From: an uncultured Bacteroides sp.
Lineage (GTDB): Bacteria > Bacteroidota > Bacteroidia > Bacteroidales > Bacteroidaceae
DNA: 64,000 bases
Direction: 5' to 3'
Assembly: GCA_900555635.1 (NCBI GenBank)
Contig: USLU01000006.1
Coordinates: 73,446-137,445 of the forward strand
A model generated the notes under the pieces. It worked only from the letters and a program-made list of their open reading frames with translations, was not told the origin of the DNA and made no database searches. The position numbers and the translations under genes are program-made. This document shows, piece by piece, positions 34,794 through 45,183 of this stretch (position 1 is the first letter of the stretch; the number at the start of each line of letters is the position of its first letter).

Positions 34794-37700
34794 ATGGAAT
34801 TATTAGTATACAAAGCCTCAGCCGGGTCCGGTAAGACTTTCACACTGGCTGTGGAATACATCAAACACCTGATGCTGAACCCACGCGCTTACCGACAAAT
34901 TCTTGCCGTGACCTTTACCAACAAGGCCACGGCAGAAATGAAGGAGCGCATCTTGCAACAGCTTTATGGCATCTGGAAGAAAGACCCTGCATCCGAAGCC
35001 TATCTTAACCGCATAAAAGAGGATTTAGGAATTACGGATTACACATTACAAATTACCGGGAAAAAGAAATCGTTTACAGAAGATGAATTGCGCCAGCGTG
35101 CAGGTATGGCATTGCAATATATGCTACACGACTACAGTCGTTTTCGTGTAGAAACCATCGACTCCTTTTTCCAGTCCGTCATGCGCAATCTTGCCCGTGA
35201 GCTGGAACTTAGTCCCAACTTAAACATAGAGTTGAATAATACCGAGGTTTTAAGTGACGCGGTAGACAGCCTCATCGAAAAGCTCACAACCACTTCTCCC
35301 GTATTGGCGTGGCTGCTGGATTATATAAACGAGCGCATTGCCGACGATAAACGCTGGAATGTATCTAACGAAGTAAAAAGTTTCGGGCGGAATATATTCG
35401 ATGAAAGTTATATTGAACGTGGTGAAGGTTTACGCCAATGTCTGCGAACTCCTGAAACGCTAAAACTTTATCGTGACGTTTTGCGTGATATGGAAACAGA
35501 TGCGTTAGAACAAATGAAAGGTTTCTATGATCAATTTGAAGGTGAACTGGATGGACATGCCCTTGTTCCTGAAGATTTGAAGGGAGGTGCACGAGGTATC
35601 GGCAGCTATTTCCGAAAACTACGGGATGGTAAACTTACGGATAAGGATGTTATCAATGCCACCCTGCAAAACTGTTTGGATGATGCCAAAAACTGGGCTA
35701 CCAAAACTTCTGCACGCAAAGAGGACATTATCCGGCTGGCAGAAAATAGTTTATTACCTTTATTGAGAGATGCAGAAAAACTCCGTCCACAGAAGAGTAG
35801 AATCATAAACAGTTGCAGGCTCTCCTTGCAACATCTCAATAAATTGCAGCTTCTCAACCATATTGATGAAGAAGTGCGTACACTGAACAGAGAGCATAAC
35901 CGTTTTCTACTTTCAGACACCAATGCTCTGTTGCATAAATTAGTGCGCGAAGGTGACTCTTCTTTCGTATTCGAAAAAATCGGAGCCAATATACGCAATG
36001 TGATGATCGATGAGTTTCAGGACACCAGCCGTATGCAGTGGGACAATTTCCGTTTACTATTGCTCGAAGGTCTCTCTCAAGGTGCCGACAGCTTAATTGT
36101 AGGAGATGTCAAGCAATCAATTTATCGCTGGCGTAACGGAGACTGGGGAATATTGAACAGACTGGGAGAGAACTTCATTCTTAATTCTCCATTAAATAAC
36201 TTTCCCGTTCGTGTAGAAACTTTAAAGACAAACCGGCGAAGTGAAACGAATGTAATTCGATTTAATAATGAAGTATTTACGGCTGCCGTAAGTTACCTTA
36301 ATTCATTGCATCTGGATGAACTGAAAGAGGAATGTTTTCCCCTGAAACATGCTTATGCCGATGTAGTTCAGGAGTCGCCCAAAAATGTGGAACGTGGTTT
36401 TATTAAAGCTTCCTTCCTTGAACCTGACGAAGAGCACAATTACACAGAGCAGACCCTCCTCGCAATGGGTGAAGAAGTGAAAAATTTGCTGGCAGAGGGT
36501 GTACAGCTCAATGATATTACAATCCTTGTACGCAAGAACAAGAATATTCCTCCTATTGCCGATTATTTCGATAAGGAATTGCATCTGGCTGTAGTTTCCG
36601 ATGAAGCTTTCAGACTGGATGCCTCACAGGCTATCTGCATGCTGATAGATGCACTTCGATACCTCTCCAATCCTGAAGACAAGATTGCCAAAGCTTCGTT
36701 AATTGCAAATTACAAATTACAAATTACTGAAGGAAGCACAGAAAAATCGGAAATAGCAAGCGAAGAAGGTACAGATTGGCACAGCTTGTTTATCGGTACT
36801 CCCGAAGAGATGCTTCCCGACTCATTCAACTCACGCATTGAAATATTACGTCTGATGCCTTTATATGAACTATTGGAAGAACTCTTCAGCATATTTCAGA
36901 TGAAACGCATTGAGAAACAGGATGCTTATCTATTTTCTTTCTTCGATGCCGTGACCGAATATCTGCAAAGCAATTCTTCCGATTTAGATGGATTCATCCG
37001 TTATTGGGAAGAAACTTTATGCAGCAAAACTATTCCCAGTGGAGAAATGGATGGAATCCGCATCTTATCCATTCATAAATCAAAAGGACTGGAATTCCAT
37101 ACAGTACTTATACCTTTCTGTGACTGGAAACTGGAGAACGAAACGAATAACCAACTTGTATGGTGTACTGCACCCGAAAAGCCCTATAATGCATTGAGCC
37201 TTATTCCGGTAAATTATTCTTCTACAATGGCGGAATCTGTCTACCGTCAGGATTATTTACATGAACGGTTACAGCTTTGGGTGGACAATCTAAATCTATT
37301 GTATGTAGCCTTCACCCGTGCCGGAAAAAACCTGATTCTTTGGAGCAAGAAAAGTCAAAAAGGAACGATGTCCGAACTCCTAGCCAATACCCTTCCGCAA
37401 GTAGCCAAACAAGGTGTAGGAAGTTGGGATGAAGAAGCAGGCATTTACGAATGCGGAAAGCTTTGTCCTTCCGAATCAAAAGAAAATAGTCCGGCCGGCA
37501 AGCAACCGGAACCGATAAATATACTCTCCCGAAAACCAATAAAGCTGCCTGTTCACATGGAAAGCATGCTCCATGAAATAGAATTCCGCCAGTCCAACCG
37601 ATCAGCAGATTTTATCGCCGGAATAGATGAAGCGGAATCCAGCCAACGTTTTATGAATCGTGGCCGTTTGCTGCATACCTTATTCTCCGCCATCGAAACA

Positions 37701-38087
37701 GAAGAGGATATTGATGATGCCATCAGCCAGCTGGTATTTGAAGGTATTATAGGACGAACCGAAACAGAAGAAGAAATACGGGAACTTACCGAACGTGCTT
37801 TCTCCTCACCTCAAGTCAAAGACTGGTACTCCGGCAACTGGCGGCTTTTCAACGAATGCGATATTATCTGGCAAGAAAACGGAGAATTGAGAACCCGCCG
37901 TCCCGACCGTGTGATGATGCGAAACGGAGAAATCGTAGTGGTAGATTTCAAATTCGGTAAACCCAACAAGAAATATAACAAGCAGGTAAGAGGATATATG
38001 CAATTGCTTGCCCGCATGGGATATCCACAGGAAAGTATCAAAGGATATCTGTGGTATGTTGAAGAAGAGATTATAGAAAAAGTATAA
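34794..38087 (+). CDS. addA: AddA-like UvrD-family helicase/nuclease
   Basis: 1097 residues. The AddAB complex resects double-strand DNA ends for RecA. Walker A is YKASAGSGKTFTLA near residue 8. Further helicase motifs: AVTFTNKATAEMKERI, MIDEFQDTSRMQWDN, LIVGDVKQSIYRWRNGD, LSIHKSKGLEFHTVLIPF and LLYVAFTRAGKNLIL. The C-terminus carries a RecB-like nuclease core (RRPDRVMMRNGEIVVVDFKFG, D...DFK). Seven bases separate it from the addB-like gene, so the two form an operon. Length and order fit the Bacteroidetes AddAB type. Confidence 0.93.
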   Translation: MELLVYKASAGSGKTFTLAVEYIKHLMLNPRAYRQILAVTFTNKATAEMKERILQQLYGIWKKDPASEAYLNRIKEDLGITDYTLQITGKKKSFTEDELRQRAGMALQYMLHDYSRFRVETIDSFFQSVMRNLARELELSPNLNIELNNTEVLSDAVDSLIEKLTTTSPVLAWLLDYINERIADDKRWNVSNEVKSFGRNIFDESYIERGEGLRQCLRTPETLKLYRDVLRDMETDALEQMKGFYDQFEGELDGHALVPEDLKGGARGIGSYFRKLRDGKLTDKDVINATLQNCLDDAKNWATKTSARKEDIIRLAENSLLPLLRDAEKLRPQKSRIINSCRLSLQHLNKLQLLNHIDEEVRTLNREHNRFLLSDTNALLHKLVREGDSSFVFEKIGANIRNVMIDEFQDTSRMQWDNFRLLLLEGLSQGADSLIVGDVKQSIYRWRNGDWGILNRLGENFILNSPLNNFPVRVETLKTNRRSETNVIRFNNEVFTAAVSYLNSLHLDELKEECFPLKHAYADVVQESPKNVERGFIKASFLEPDEEHNYTEQTLLAMGEEVKNLLAEGVQLNDITILVRKNKNIPPIADYFDKELHLAVVSDEAFRLDASQAICMLIDALRYLSNPEDKIAKASLIANYKLQITEGSTEKSEIASEEGTDWHSLFIGTPEEMLPDSFNSRIEILRLMPLYELLEELFSIFQMKRIEKQDAYLFSFFDAVTEYLQSNSSDLDGFIRYWEETLCSKTIPSGEMDGIRILSIHKSKGLEFHTVLIPFCDWKLENETNNQLVWCTAPEKPYNALSLIPVNYSSTMAESVYRQDYLHERLQLWVDNLNLLYVAFTRAGKNLILWSKKSQKGTMSELLANTLPQVAKQGVGSWDEEAGIYECGKLCPSESKENSPAGKQPEPINILSRKPIKLPVHMESMLHEIEFRQSNRSADFIAGIDEAESSQRFMNRGRLLHTLFSAIETEEDIDDAISQLVFEGIIGRTETEEEIRELTERAFSSPQVKDWYSGNWRLFNECDIIWQENGELRTRRPDRVMMRNGEIVVVDFKFGKPNKKYNKQVRGYMQLLARMGYPQESIKGYLWYVEEEIIEKV

Positions 38088-38094
38088 TAACAAT

Positions 38095-40992
38095 ATGGAA
38101 ACATTCCTCCAACTGGTCGCCCACGACCTCTATAACAAAATAGGAAACGATCTGTCGCGTACAGCCATTGTTTTCCCCAATAAACGCGCTAGCCTATTCT
38201 TTAACGAGCATCTGGCAGCAGAAACGGATCACCCGTTATGGTCACCCGCATATTTAAGCATCAGCGAACTATTCCGCCAGTTCTCGTCTTTAAAATTAGG
38301 TGATCCTATCCGCTTGGTGTGCGAACTATATAAAGTATTCCGTGAAGAGACCAAAAGTGGAGAAGCTCTTGATGATTTCTACTTTTGGGGAGAACTGCTT
38401 ATCAGCGACTTTGACGATGTAGACAAAAACCTCGTCGATGCCGACAAACTCTTTACCAACCTTCAGGACTTAACCCACATTATGGATGACTACGACTTCC
38501 TAGATAAAGAGCAGGAAGAAGCAATCCAACAGTTCTTTCAAAACTTCTCAATTGAGAAACGGACCGAGTTGAAAACTAAATTCATCTCCTTGTGGGATAA
38601 GTTAGGAGATATCTACCGGCATTACCACACAAATCTCATAAATCTGGGCATCGCCTATGAAGGCATGATGTATCGCAACGTGATGGAGAAACTGGATACC
38701 GACCAACTCCATTACGATCGCTACGTCTTTGTGGGCTTCAATGTACTGAATAAAGTGGAAATAGAATTCTTCCGTCGTTTGCAAGATGCAGGAAAAGCAC
38801 TCTTCTACTGGGATTATGATATATTCTATACTCGCTTGCCTCATGAGCAAAAGCCACCATATACCCATGAAGCGGGAGAATTTATTCTCCGTAACTTGAA
38901 AATATTTCCTAATCAACTGCCGGAATCAGTGTTCGATGTACTACGCAAACCCAAGAAAGTGCGATTTATCTCTGCACCTACTGAAAATGCACAGGCGCGC
39001 TATTTACCGGAATGGATAAAAGAATCAATTATCGAAAATGAAGAGTTAAAAGAGAAAGAAAATGCAGTCGTTCTCTGCAATGAGAGTCTTCTGCTCCCTG
39101 TTCTCCACTCCATTTCATCGGAAGTAAAGAACGTCAATATCACTATGGGATTTCCTTTAGCGCAGACGCCTGTATATAGCTTTATTAATTCCCTTGTCGA
39201 AATGCAGACCACCGGCTACCGCAGCGATACCGGACGATATAGCTATGAAACCGTGCTTTCCGTCCTAAAGCATCCTTACACCCGCCAGCTATCCACCTCT
39301 GCCGAAGTTTTGGAAAGACAATTGACCAAGGATAACCGTTTCTATCCTCTTCCCTCAGAGTTAAAACAAGACGATTTCCTTGAACAAGTCTTCACCCCGC
39401 AATACGGTATAGCTGCTTTATGCCGCTATCTCACAGATTTACTTCGTGAAGTCTCTGTAATTTATCGGCAGGAGAATGAAGATAATTCAGAAGATATCTT
39501 CAACCAACTCTACCGGGAGTCGCTATTCAAAAGCTATACGCTTGTCAATCGTTTGGTCAACTTGATAGAAACCGGAGAACTAAGTAGTATAAGAATAGAT
39601 ACCATGAAGCGTCTGCTCAACCGCCTGCTTACTTCTGCCAACATTCCTTTCCATGGGGAACCTGCCATCGGCATGCAAGTAATGGGCGTACTCGAAACGC
39701 GTAACCTCGACTTTCGGAATCTCATCATGCTCTCCCTCAACGAAGGACAGTTGCCCAAAGCAGGCGGGGAATCTTCTTTTATCCCCTACAACTTACGGAA
39801 AGCATTTGGCATGACTACGATAGAACATAAGAATGCAGTCTATGCTTACTACTTCTACCGTCTTATACAACGAGCAGAAAATATCACCTTATTATATAAC
39901 ACTTCTTCTGATGGATTGAATCGCGGCGAAATGTCCCGCTTCATGTTACAATTCCTCGTTGAATCATCACACGACATCTCTCGTGAATATCTCGAAGCCG
40001 GACAATCGCCTCAACATAGCAGGGACATCTGTATCAACAAAACAACGGAGATACTGGAGCGGATGTACCGAATGTACGACATACGCCGCCATCCGGATAC
40101 ATTCTTCTCTCCATCAGCACTCAATACTTATCTGGATTGCCACCTGATGTTCTACTACCGCTATGTTGCCAAGTTGAAGGTCCCTGATGAAGTAAGTGCA
40201 GAAATAGACTCCGCTTTATTCGGTACCATCTTCCACTACTCTGCAGAATTAGTATACAGAGATCTTACAGCAAATGGAAAAGAAATCCGAAAAGAAGATC
40301 TGGAAGCGCTTCTGAAGAATGAAGTTAAACTACAAACTTATGTAGACAATGCCTTTAAGAAGAAGTTTTTTCATGTCGATCTGACAGAACAACCGGAGTA
40401 TAATGGAACGCAACTTATTCACTCCAAAGTAATCACTTCTTATTTGAGACAGCTTCTAAGAAACGATCTGCAGTATGCGCCTTTCTTTATGGAAGGTATG
40501 GAGAAAGACGTTCACGATGTATTAGATATAACCATCCCGACAGGAAAGCTCTCTATTAAAATAGGTGGTACCATAGACCGCTTGGATATCAAAGACGATA
40601 CCCTGCGCATCGTAGACTATAAAACCGGAGGGACTCCTAAAACTCCCGAAAGCATAGAGCAATTGTTCACTCCTGCCGAAAACCGTCCTAACTATATTTT
40701 TCAGACATTTCTGTACGCTGCTATTTTATGCCGAAAACAACCATTAAAGGTAGCTCCTTCCCTACTCTATATTCACCGTGCAGCCTCCGAAAGCTATTCT
40801 CCCGTTATTGAAATGGGTGCTCCCCGCCAACCTAAAGTTCCGGTGAATAATTTTGCTTTCTATGAAGATGAGTTCCGTGAACGATTGCAAGAGCTATTGC
40901 AAGAGATATACAATCCGGATATTCCCTTTGACCAAACAGAAAATACCAAGAGATGTGAATATTGTGACTACAGGAGTTTGTGTAAACGATAA
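38095..40992 (+). CDS. addB: AddB-like PD-(D/E)XK nuclease subunit
   Basis: 965 residues. The N-terminal part is an inactivated helicase fold: IVFPNKRASLFFNEHLA occupies the motif Ia position, and I see no Walker A P-loop. The C-terminal nuclease domain reads KIGGTIDRLDIKDDTLRIVDYKTGG (Asp, then DYK). Cysteines flank it at LDCHLMFYYRY and CEYCDYRSLCKR, matching the AddB iron-sulphur staple. Partner of the preceding AddA in double-strand break processing. Confidence 0.92.
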   Translation: METFLQLVAHDLYNKIGNDLSRTAIVFPNKRASLFFNEHLAAETDHPLWSPAYLSISELFRQFSSLKLGDPIRLVCELYKVFREETKSGEALDDFYFWGELLISDFDDVDKNLVDADKLFTNLQDLTHIMDDYDFLDKEQEEAIQQFFQNFSIEKRTELKTKFISLWDKLGDIYRHYHTNLINLGIAYEGMMYRNVMEKLDTDQLHYDRYVFVGFNVLNKVEIEFFRRLQDAGKALFYWDYDIFYTRLPHEQKPPYTHEAGEFILRNLKIFPNQLPESVFDVLRKPKKVRFISAPTENAQARYLPEWIKESIIENEELKEKENAVVLCNESLLLPVLHSISSEVKNVNITMGFPLAQTPVYSFINSLVEMQTTGYRSDTGRYSYETVLSVLKHPYTRQLSTSAEVLERQLTKDNRFYPLPSELKQDDFLEQVFTPQYGIAALCRYLTDLLREVSVIYRQENEDNSEDIFNQLYRESLFKSYTLVNRLVNLIETGELSSIRIDTMKRLLNRLLTSANIPFHGEPAIGMQVMGVLETRNLDFRNLIMLSLNEGQLPKAGGESSFIPYNLRKAFGMTTIEHKNAVYAYYFYRLIQRAENITLLYNTSSDGLNRGEMSRFMLQFLVESSHDISREYLEAGQSPQHSRDICINKTTEILERMYRMYDIRRHPDTFFSPSALNTYLDCHLMFYYRYVAKLKVPDEVSAEIDSALFGTIFHYSAELVYRDLTANGKEIRKEDLEALLKNEVKLQTYVDNAFKKKFFHVDLTEQPEYNGTQLIHSKVITSYLRQLLRNDLQYAPFFMEGMEKDVHDVLDITIPTGKLSIKIGGTIDRLDIKDDTLRIVDYKTGGTPKTPESIEQLFTPAENRPNYIFQTFLYAAILCRKQPLKVAPSLLYIHRAASESYSPVIEMGAPRQPKVPVNNFAFYEDEFRERLQELLQEIYNPDIPFDQTENTKRCEYCDYRSLCKR

Positions 40993-41019
40993 AACACCCT
41001 TTCCACTAGTGAACTCCAC

Positions 41020-41049
41020 AAAAAAGCAGAAAGCCATTGGCTTTCTGCT
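41020..41049 (-). terminator. Terminator after the response-regulator/kinase gene
   Basis: AGCAGAAAGC (41049-41040 on the minus strand) and GCTTTCTGCT (41034-41025) form a 10-bp stem with a 5-base loop, followed on the minus strand by six T's. It lies 37 bases past the kinase stop and also faces the end of addB. Confidence 0.8.
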
Positions 41050-41085
41050 CAAAATTATAGGGAAAAAATCTTTAAGAATCTAATA

Positions 41086-42213
41086 TTACTTCTTCAATGG
41101 GATAGAAAAACTGAAAGTCGATCCTTCTCCTTCTTTGGAAGTAAACCATAACTTTCCACCATTCTTCGTAACAAAATCCTGGCATAAAAGTAGGCCCAGT
41201 CCTGAACCTTCTTCATTGTTCGTACCAAAAGTACTAAAGTGGGTATCTGTATGCAACAGCTTCTTTTGTCCTTCTTCATTGATACCGCAGCCATGATCTT
41301 GAACGCTGACAACAGCTACACCTTCTATAACTTCCATCTTCACCAGTACTTCGCTTCCTTCCTTACTGAACTTGATAGCATTGCTGAGCAAGTTACGAGC
41401 CACTGTCTTCAGCATGTCGATATCACCGTTTACAATTATCTTCTCCGGTTTTTCAATTTTAATATTGATCTTCTTCAGACCGGCAACCATATTGAATATC
41501 TCAATTACACTCTCTACCACCTCTACAAGGTCAATATCCTGATAAACGACATTCATTTTTCCAATCTGGCTCTTTGTCCACTTCAACAAATTATCCAACA
41601 AAGAGAATACATCTTCTGTTGTTTGATTTGCCATGGTCAGCAGCTCATACATTTCCTCACCAATCTTCCCGGAAGGTAAATTCAAGATCAGCATATTCAA
41701 TACCATCTTGATCGATCCCATAGGTGAACGTAAGTCATGAGCTATTACAGAATACAATTTATCACGCCCTGCAATTGTACAACGTAACTCTTCTGTTCTA
41801 CTCAAAATAAGACGATTGGCTGCTACCAACGATATTTGGTGATAAACGCGGGTAATAAGTTCTTCTTTATTGAAGGGTTTGGAAATAAAGTCATTGGCAC
41901 CTACCTGGAAGCCTTTTACTATATCTGCCGTACTATTCAATGCAGTCAGAAAGATGATTGGAATTTCAGCAGTCTGAGGATTTGCTTTCAATTTTTGAGC
42001 AACCTCAAAACCACTTAAATCCGGCATCATAACGTCAAGTAGTATCAGATCCGGATTCTCTTTATCCACTTGCTCCAGTGCTTGTCGCCCGTTACTTGCT
42101 GTAGCGATAGCAAATTTCTCATTAGTTAAGAGTACCTTTAACAGTAAAACGTTCGACATCACATCGTCAACGATGAGAATCTTGTACTCTGAAGGATTTA
42201 TTTCCATGTTCAT
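41086..42213 (-). CDS. Response regulator-histidine kinase fusion (REC-HisKA-HATPase)
   Basis: 375 residues, soluble. Residues ~10-125 are a receiver domain (LIVDDVMSN, phospho-acceptor Asp in LILLDVMMPDLSG, FLTALN, Lys in FISKPFN). HisKA follows with the H-box SVIAHDLRSPMGSIK, then an ATP-binding domain (VARNLLSNAIKFS, VQDHGCGINEEG, GSGLGLLLCQDF). No membrane segment, so it receives its signal from another kinase or a cytoplasmic partner. A terminator follows, and the uxs-like gene upstream is only 45 bases away on the same strand. Confidence 0.92.
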   Translation of the reverse strand: MNMEINPSEYKILIVDDVMSNVLLLKVLLTNEKFAIATASNGRQALEQVDKENPDLILLDVMMPDLSGFEVAQKLKANPQTAEIPIIFLTALNSTADIVKGFQVGANDFISKPFNKEELITRVYHQISLVAANRLILSRTEELRCTIAGRDKLYSVIAHDLRSPMGSIKMVLNMLILNLPSGKIGEEMYELLTMANQTTEDVFSLLDNLLKWTKSQIGKMNVVYQDIDLVEVVESVIEIFNMVAGLKKINIKIEKPEKIIVNGDIDMLKTVARNLLSNAIKFSKEGSEVLVKMEVIEGVAVVSVQDHGCGINEEGQKKLLHTDTHFSTFGTNNEEGSGLGLLLCQDFVTKNGGKLWFTSKEGEGSTFSFSIPLKK

Positions 42214-42258
42214 CTTTATATTGTTTTTTCCCGTTATTCAAATATAATAAATAATTAA

Positions 42259-43194
42259 CTAGGATTGATATTCTTTAAAATATTCTATTATGTGGCGCAA
42301 CCCCTCATCCAACTCAATGGTAGGTTCCCATCCCAGTTTAGCCTTTGCCAACGTGATGTCCGGCTGTCTTTGCTTGGGGTCATCATGCGGAAGTGGCTTA
42401 AATATAAGTTTTGATTTAGAATTCGTCAGCGCTATCACTTTCTCTGCCAGTTCTAGAATAGAAAATTCATGGGGATTTCCCAGATTTACCGGACCAATAA
42501 ATTCATCATCCGTGTTCATCGTACGTATCATACCTTCAATCAAGTCGTCCACATATTGGAAACTACGGGTTTGCTTACCCGAACCATAGATTGTTATATC
42601 TTGATTTTTCAATGCCTGAACAACAAAATTAGATACTACCCTACCGTCATTAGGCAACATCCGCGGACCATACGTATTGAATATGCGAATAATCTTAATG
42701 CATAATCCATTTTGGCGGTGATAGTCCATGAACAAGGTTTCTGCACAACGTTTACCTTCATCATAGCACGAACGAATGCCTATCGGATTTACATTTCCCC
42801 AATAGTCTTCAACTTGCGGATGAACAACCGGATCTCCATAAATTTCACTGGTTGAAGCTTGTAATATCTTAGCTTTTGTATTCTTTGCCAACTCCAACAT
42901 ATTGATTGCACCCAGCACTGAAGTTTTTATAGTCTTAATTGCATCATACTGATAATGGATCGGTGAAGCCGGACAAGCTAAATTATAAATTTCATCCACA
43001 TCGGCTTCATAAGGATTTTCGACATCGAACTGTACAAATTCAAAACGAGAATTATTCTCTAAGTGAGCAATATTCTCTTTTGAGCCGGTAAATAGGTTAT
43101 CCAGGCAGATTACTTTATGCCCTTCATTAATTAACCGTGTACATAGATGGGAGCCTATAAATCCAGCACCTCCACTAACCAAAATATTCTTCAT
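42259..43194 (-). CDS. uxs: UDP-glucuronate decarboxylase (UDP-xylose synthase)
   Basis: 311 residues from ATG 43194 (MKNILVSGGAGFIGSHL). The open frame continues 54 codons upstream, but these are Cys/Leu/Ile-rich and cross the promoter. Visible: NLACPASPIHYQ (typical of Uxs), ASTSEIYGDP, SCYDEGKRCAETL with catalytic Tyr and Lys, RIFNTYGPRM, and RSFQYVDDLIEGM. It makes UDP-xylose from UDP-glucuronate with bound NAD+. It lies outside the CPS operon with its own promoter, so it likely serves general glycan synthesis. Confidence 0.93.
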   Translation of the reverse strand: MKNILVSGGAGFIGSHLCTRLINEGHKVICLDNLFTGSKENIAHLENNSRFEFVQFDVENPYEADVDEIYNLACPASPIHYQYDAIKTIKTSVLGAINMLELAKNTKAKILQASTSEIYGDPVVHPQVEDYWGNVNPIGIRSCYDEGKRCAETLFMDYHRQNGLCIKIIRIFNTYGPRMLPNDGRVVSNFVVQALKNQDITIYGSGKQTRSFQYVDDLIEGMIRTMNTDDEFIGPVNLGNPHEFSILELAEKVIALTNSKSKLIFKPLPHDDPKQRQPDITLAKAKLGWEPTIELDEGLRHIIEYFKEYQS

Positions 43195-43252
43195 GTAACA
43201 TTTTTTATAATGCAAAAGACACACGCAACTCGTTTGCCATATTTTATGCTGA

Positions 43253-43284
43253 CAAATGTAGGAGATTTGACTAAAATATGCAAG
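43253..43284 (-). promoter_or_regulatory. Promoter of the uxs gene
   Basis: On the minus strand CTTG (43284-43281), 20 bases, then TACATTTG (43260-43253). The -7 box is a full TAnnTTTG match; the -33 box matches 3 of 4. A start near 43246 gives a leader of about 50 nt before ATG 43194. Confidence 0.55.
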
Positions 43285-43357
43285 TTTGCAAGGAATTATT
43301 TCACATGTTAATGAATTTAAAGTTAAAGAAGGAATTAACCGATCCTCAAAAAACAAT

Positions 43358-43891
43358 TTATTCCTCAGGAATATACTCTACTTTATTATCTGGAATGCTA
43401 AAATTATTATTAGCAAACAAATCTGCCAACCCGGATATTTGCTTTAATCTAAGTACTTCATCACGATCCATACCAACATTTTTCATAATCCATTCGTCAG
43501 TCATACCGGCACGATCGAGTTCGGCAACAATATTGCACATCAACTCGATATTATGCGTACCACGAGCACGGTTATGGCGAATAGTAGATGCCATACGGTT
43601 GGAAATTTCTTTGTCAATCACGACAACAGGCAGCAATCCATTCTCCCGTTGATATATTCTTTTAGAGTTTTTCAATACTTGATACCGATGAAAACCATCT
43701 ACTAAGATATATGTATCTGTATCTTTATCATAATAACAAACACAAGGCATGGTAAAGCCATCCTCCCAAATAGAAAGTTCCAACAACTTCATTTCAGGCG
43801 GAGCTACCACATTCGGATTATAGTCATTTGCTTGAATCTTCTCAACAGGAATTGCTTTCACACTATATACCGGACTCTTCTCTATACTCAT
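43358..43891 (-). CDS. ParB-like nuclease-domain protein, IbrB-like
   Basis: 177 residues with a ParB/Srx-type domain: PVEKIQANDYNPNVV, LELSIWEDGFTMPCV, ILVDGFHRYQVLKN, and MASTIRHNRARGTHNIELM. A C-terminal helix-turn-helix-like part follows (MTDEWIMKNVGMDRDEVLRLKQISG). It starts in overlap with the stop of the PAPS-reductase-like gene (ATGA). This pairing reproduces the IbrB-IbrA pair of E. coli and prophages. The molecular role is unknown; ParB-type domains in this group can hydrolyse NTPs. Confidence 0.88.
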   Translation of the reverse strand: MSIEKSPVYSVKAIPVEKIQANDYNPNVVAPPEMKLLELSIWEDGFTMPCVCYYDKDTDTYILVDGFHRYQVLKNSKRIYQRENGLLPVVVIDKEISNRMASTIRHNRARGTHNIELMCNIVAELDRAGMTDEWIMKNVGMDRDEVLRLKQISGLADLFANNNFSIPDNKVEYIPEE

Positions 43892-45183
43892 AACATCATA
43901 TTTTTGAATTGTTCCATTATTTTATCTCTCTTATAGGCTTCTTCTTTATTCAGGGCAAAACCCATATATTTGCAAGCATGGTCATTTTTCAAGATGCAAA
44001 TACACATTCGCTTATAAGTAGGAATCTCACGGAATTCCGCAATGTCAATATCATCCAGATAATCCATGCGGACTGGTTTTTTATTGGTTTTATAATTCGT
44101 ATTATTCATTACTTCAATGGGAATACCTGCATCTATCAGCTTCTGAATCGTACTTTCACCAAGGCATCCGCCCTTAGTCCGCCAAAATTCTATGCTGACA
44201 GTGAGTTTTTTCAAATAATTCCTCCGAGTCTCTTCGGGCAAAGTAGAAAGTAAGAATTGCATAAATGACTTCCATGTATGACCTTTTGGCAAACGAACAC
44301 TCTGCCACCCCATAGCACGTGTACCTCCATATATACCAGTAAAATTAACTCCGTTTACTCGTCCTATCATCTTTCCCCAAGTATTGGGATCAATGGCACG
44401 ATAAAGCCGCAAACTCTCTTGAGCTTCGCATAAAAAGGGGCTTGCTACTCGTTGGCGTTCAATATTGACACCTGCCTTATAATACAAATCATACAAATGA
44501 TTATAATCGTAGCCAAATTTTCCATTTGCTGTCCAAACATCCGTTGTCTTCCAGTCGTAAATGGGATAGGCATTGTAAATGTCGTTACCTATTTTTGAAG
44601 TCCAACGGTAATTATGATACATTTGATATTTTCTATTCAAATGAATGCTACGCCAACGGTTAAAACTTTCTTGTGTACGTATACCTATAAGAAAACAGGA
44701 ACGTACTCCATCTTTTTTCAGATGCAGCCATTTAGCAAAGTGCATTTGAAACTCATAATCCCACATTTCGGGAGTATAAAAAGAGAAAGCTTCTTTCGTT
44801 AAGCAATCCTTGGGCATCTGCCTCACCCATATCTCTTTCATATCATCTTGCCAAGGACGCCAATAACTTTGATACATCGATGTACAGGTAGTTACGCGAA
44901 AAGGTACACAGACACGATAAACTTCCAAAATATCTCTATTCGCCTCCAATATACGATCAACATAATCAATAGTTACTTTATATTGAATTTCATAATCCAT
45001 ATGAAACACACATAACTTACGATCCAAATGGTTATTCCGAATATAATCTATACATAAATTCAGTAAAACACCACTATCCTTGCCGCCTGAAAAAGAAACA
45101 CAAACTGTATCAAATTCTTTAAAAATAAGCCCGATACGCTCTTGTGTCAGTTCATATACGTTTTTAGGTATCCCCATAATCAT
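43888..45183 (-). CDS. PAPS-reductase-like PP-loop protein (DUF3440), IbrA-like
   Basis: 431 residues. The N-terminal PP-loop ATP pyrophosphatase motif SFSGGKDSGVLLNL sits near residue 30. The DUF3440 region has IGIRTQESFNRWRSI, YPIYDWKTTDVWTANGK and RVASPFLCEAQESLRLYRAI. PP-loop enzymes activate a substrate by adenylation or reduce adenylylsulphate. The family is linked to the E. coli IbrA regulator of Eib proteins and is also reminiscent of DndC. It overlaps both neighbours, so the three genes form one tightly coupled unit. Confidence 0.9.
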   Translation of the reverse strand: MIMGIPKNVYELTQERIGLIFKEFDTVCVSFSGGKDSGVLLNLCIDYIRNNHLDRKLCVFHMDYEIQYKVTIDYVDRILEANRDILEVYRVCVPFRVTTCTSMYQSYWRPWQDDMKEIWVRQMPKDCLTKEAFSFYTPEMWDYEFQMHFAKWLHLKKDGVRSCFLIGIRTQESFNRWRSIHLNRKYQMYHNYRWTSKIGNDIYNAYPIYDWKTTDVWTANGKFGYDYNHLYDLYYKAGVNIERQRVASPFLCEAQESLRLYRAIDPNTWGKMIGRVNGVNFTGIYGGTRAMGWQSVRLPKGHTWKSFMQFLLSTLPEETRRNYLKKLTVSIEFWRTKGGCLGESTIQKLIDAGIPIEVMNNTNYKTNKKPVRMDYLDDIDIAEFREIPTYKRMCICILKNDHACKYMGFALNKEEAYKRDKIMEQFKNMML

